From: Adenanthera pavonina
Taxonomy: Eukaryota; Streptophyta; Magnoliopsida; Fabales; Fabaceae
NCBI GenBank assembly: GCA_026686845.1
Contig: JAIVEN010000003.1
Span: 312,501 to 376,500 of the forward strand
Direction: 5' to 3'
DNA length: 64,000 bases
In this document: in pieces, positions 60,834-64,000 of the stretch
How positions within the stretch are numbered: the first letter of the stretch is position 1
How the letters are laid out: each line of letters begins with the position of its first letter
The notes under the pieces: generated by a model
Told to the model about the DNA's origin: nothing
Databases searched by the model: none
The model's input: the letters and a program-made list of their open reading frames with translations, nothing else
Program-made: the position numbers and the translations under genes

Positions 60834-61058
60834 ACTTCTAAGGGTTTCTTTACTATTTTTATTTGTTGTGTTATTTTTCTGTTATGATTATTTTATTTTA
60901 ATTAGGGGCAGTTTCTATTTAAATTTAAATCAGATTCCCTAGGATTAAGTATCCCTATTTTATCAGTTAGAATAAAGAAAGGCATGTTGCCTTCTCATGC
61001 TTATAAATTCTAAATAATACAAGGCATTTGTGTGCCGTCAATTACCTTAATCAACTCA
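60834..61058 (+). repeat. Probable 5' LTR of copia element F
   Basis: TGTGGACACTAC to ATCAACTCA, followed directly by TGGTATCAGAGCC. No partner copy is in the window, so the left border is estimated. Confidence 0.6.
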
Positions 61059-61352
61059 TGGTATCAGAGCCATGAACTCCAATCCCTGTCCACCACTCAA
61101 ATTCGGCACCTATCATGCCCTAGCCACAGAAATTGGAAACAGCAGCTCAAGTACACCACAGCTCACTCCTCAAAATGTCGCCCCTCCTACCAATCCTTCC
61201 AATGATCTTTCTTCTCTCATGGTCACTACTCACAGACTAGATGGAGACAATTATCTCCAATGATCACAGAGTTTTGTCATGTTTATCCAAGGAAAAGGCA
61301 AAGAAGAATATATCAAGAGTAAAGCACCACCACTTAAGGAAGATGATCCTAA

Positions 61353-62140
61353 GGACTCGTTTGGTTCATTTCCTGCGTATCTATGGAGTGAGAATCCAGA
61401 TTCTATTCTCACACTTAGATTGTTTGGTTGGACATGAGAGTAGGCACCTGGAATCCCATAGGAATGAAGATGGCTAGAGATCTAGGAGTTAACTTTCCTG
61501 CCTTGTACCTTGATTTTACTTATTCCTACCATTGGGAATGGAGACCAAATGACAAAAATGACCTTACAAAATATCATTCTTAAAATACCCTTCACTTCAC
61601 AGATTATGTACCCCATTTCCTCTTGAAAATTCTTGATTACTTCCAGCAAGTTATTTAGTGTAATTTTTTTATATGATTTTTTTCTCTAAAAATATTTAAT
61701 TTAAAATAAAAAATAATAAGAATTAAAATATACGTAAGTTTCCCTTCTACTTTTTATATTACAATTTATACTTAGATATTTTTTATTTAATAAAAATAAA
61801 AATATGTAAAAGCTTCAAATATGAGGTTATTGTCTAGAAAAAAAAGAGGTCACCCGTTTGTAACTAAAAGAAAAAAGAAAAAAAGGTCATGTTACAAACA
61901 CAGCATTAGAGCAATTGATATTGGGCTAAATTTTTACTTAGGGGCAATTCTGACTTTTTGCACATTATTCACATCTCATTCCATCTTTTTCTTTTATTCA
62001 ACCAAACAAATTCAAGTTGTTATCTATGTTTTTTCCATGTTGAACCAAATAAAATTTTGGCTTACAAGATTTCATTCCATTCCATTCCTAACCATTCTAT
62101 TCCAATCAATTCCCAATAATTCCACGAACCAAACAGGCTC
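61353..62140. mobile_element. PIF/Harbinger MITE, 788 bp, TSD TAA, inside copia F gag
   Basis: The left end GGACTCGTTTGGTTC and the right end (reverse complement GAGCCTGTTTGGTTC) are flanked by TAA (61350-61352 and 62141-62143). Subterminal GAATGG/CCATTC-type blocks are present at both ends. It separates KEDDPK from the SSWLAENN part of gag, so it is younger than the copia. Confidence 0.88.
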
Positions 62141-63411
62141 TAAATTCTCCTCTTGGCTTGCAGAAAACAACCAAGTCATGTCTTGGTTGGTGAACTCAAT
62201 GACTCTTAAAGTTGGATGACAATACATGTTATACAAGACGGCACGAGACATCTGGGAAACAGATCGTAAATCCTATTCTTCTGTTTCAAATTTTGCAATC
62301 CTTGTTGAAATTAAAGCACAGCTTCATGAGTTAAAACAACACGGCACACTTGTCACCTCCTACTACAACGCTCTCACTTATTGGTGGCAGCAAATCGATC
62401 TTTATTAAGTACATAGCTGGTCTTGCACAAAAGATGCGAAGTACTATCAAAAAATTAGTGGAGGATGAATGAGTTTACAAATTTCTCATAGGCCTGGATC
62501 AAGAATTTGAAGATGATTGGAACAGAACTAGAACTAGTCCTACACAAAAACGGAATGGAAGGCCTTGGTGTGATCACTGTAATAAGGCTGGACATAGAAG
62601 GGAGAATTGCTGGAAAATTCATGGAAAACCCAGCAATATGAGGCCAAAACCGAAAACTGAAGGTAGAGGCAATATAGCTACCATGGAAGAGTCTGAACTT
62701 GATATAAGTCAAATCAAGGAGCAGCTAATAAACTTCAAAAGCTGATTTACAGCCAAGATAAGTCACAAACTACCAGAATATGAACCAGTTTTATGGTTCA
62801 ATTAGGTAAAATATCTATTGCCTTAAGTATTATGAAGATAAAACCTAAATTATGGATTGTAGATTTTGGCGCATCAGATCATATGATAGATGATTTGACA
62901 AATTTAGAAAATGTTACACCATGTAAAGAGAAGCTGGTGGTAAGGATAGCTGATGGAACACTCATTAAGGTTACTTGTGTAGGGACAGTAACAATCTCTG
63001 CGACTTTAATCCTATGCTTTATGTTCCAAGATTAGCATGCAATTTAATTTCTATGCAGAAGTTGACAAAGCAGAATTATTGTATGGCTAACTTTGTTGCA
63101 ACTCATTGTGCTATATAGGATCTAAGGTTGGGGAAAATGATCGGCAACTGTAAGGAACTTGAAGGATTATACTATATTCAAGCTAATCCAGCAAAGAAAG
63201 TGTTTGCAGCAATAAGAGTGACTTAATAAAGCTTTTACATTATCGTTCTGGGCATTTAAATTCTGATTATCATAGACACCTGTATCCTCATACTTCTAAT
63301 AAAAGTTTTTCTGATTTTCAATGTAAATCTATCCCCTTGCCAAACATACTCAAAGTTCTCATCCCCCTCACGATCATACTCCTACCCATCCTTTTTTTGA
63401 GTGTTTACGGG

Positions 63412-64000
63412 AAAAATAGAGAAAATGCCATGTTTATTCATTAGGAAGAAGGAGTACATATAGTGCTAGGGTTAAACCCATAATCAAAAGCAAATCCCTA
63501 AAAATCAGTACCTAATCGTATCTTAGAAGATAAACCGATTTTAAGAGATATAAAAAAAAACAAGATATATGAAAGATATGATAAAGGATAAAAGATAAAT
63601 AATACAAATAGAAAGATAAATGGGTCTAGAGTTTAGATGGGCTTCAACAACACTCCCCCTTAAGACTCTCCCCCTCAAGTTGGGGAGTAAATATTCAACA
63701 TTCCCCCTTGGTAAAAAAAAAATATTCAACATTCCCAACTTGCTCTTCAATGTCTCAAACTGAGTTTTAGGTAAGGCTTTGGTCATTAAATCAGCCACCT
63801 ATGAACTAGATGATATATGAGATAGTTCTATCAGCTTGCTGTCAATCTTCTCCTAGATGAAATGTCGATCTATCTCAACATGTTTAGTTCTGTCATGATG
63901 CACAGAATTCTGAACAATCTTGATTGTGGCCATATTGTCACATCAAGCCTTCATAGGTGTCAAAACTTCAAGTCTGAGTTCTTTTAGCACTCTCATTACC
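63412..64000 (-). mobile_element. Copia element G (minus strand), 3' LTR and RNase H end, continuing past the window
   Basis: The 3' LTR runs from TGTTGAAGCCC (63649) down to about 63412. Upstream on the minus strand are the purine tract AACTTGAGGGGGAGAG and RNase H (CDNMATIKIVQN-like, HDRTKHVEIDRHFI, MADLMTKALPKTQFETLKSK). An AATATTCAACATTCCC segment is duplicated at 63689-63740. The rest lies beyond 64000. Confidence 0.85.

Larger units (their letters stand above)
60834..63405 (+). mobile_element. Copia element F, 5' part, split by a Harbinger MITE and cut off by element G
   Basis: Probable 5' LTR 60834-61058, primer site TGGTATCAGAGCC at 61059, gag from ATG 61072 (HRLDGDNYLQ), interrupted at 61350 by a MITE and resuming at 62144 (SWLAENNQVMSWLVNSMTL). 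Knuckle CDHCNKAGHRRENC (62572), protease LWIVDFGASDHMIDD (62852), and the integrase zinc region ending PLAKHTQSSHPPHDHTP (about 63390). It then stops abruptly at the LTR of a minus-strand element. Stops and frameshifts throughout. Confidence 0.8.

Noticed and set aside
1..64000. CRISPR arrays, tRNA or rRNA genes, bacterial-type operons
   Set aside because: None seen; repeats here are microsatellites, tandem duplications and transposon ends. tRNA-like matches are retrotransposon primer-binding sites.

Overview
The window is nuclear DNA of a flowering plant, most likely a eudicot: AT-rich intergenic DNA, short GT-AG introns, a plant-type WRKY factor, a KDEL-tailed papain-like protease, and many Ty1/copia elements and MITEs. 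The species cannot be named from the sequence. All gene models come from reading splice sites and frames by eye; exon phases close in every model given.

Region 1 (1-9 kb) is genic. A four-exon KDEL-tailed cysteine endopeptidase (1748-3339, +) has a TATA box and a tandemly duplicated promoter segment. A PIF/Harbinger MITE follows it. A six-exon group IIb WRKY gene (5900-8634, -) has a pyrimidine-rich leader containing a 108-bp tandem duplication. Region 2 (9-15.6 kb) is AT-rich intergenic DNA with an old local duplication split by a MITE and a small cluster of W-box cores. Region 3 (15.67-21.16 kb, -) is a SWAP/SURP RS-domain splicing regulator of 879 aa with a candidate stop-bearing cassette exon in intron 1. 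Region 4 (21.7-29.4 kb) is a transposon block: a Harbinger MITE, an LTR-like sequence split by a non-autonomous CACTA element, and a solo LTR split by an 825-bp hairpin MULE-type MITE.

Region 5 (29.4-64 kb) is dominated by one host gene that is easy to miss. The C-terminal nine coding exons of a VPS35L (Retriever/Commander subunit) homologue lie on the minus strand at 29434-58194, and its 5' part lies beyond the right edge. Its introns are swollen by retroelements. One 19-kb intron (33645-52649) holds an outer old copia element. That element is interrupted by two complete copia insertions, each with intact 5-bp target duplications (39784-44866 and 45421-49859). The same intron also holds a third copia with a deleted reverse transcriptase core and an RTE-clade LINE. 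The next introns hold further decayed copia elements, one of them split by a Harbinger MITE with TAA duplications.

The three upstream genes have separate jobs (ER/vacuole proteolysis in programmed cell death, transcription, splicing) and do not form a functional cluster. I found no operon-like or novel multi-gene system. The most interesting content is the layered insertion history inside VPS35L and a few candidate regulatory structures.
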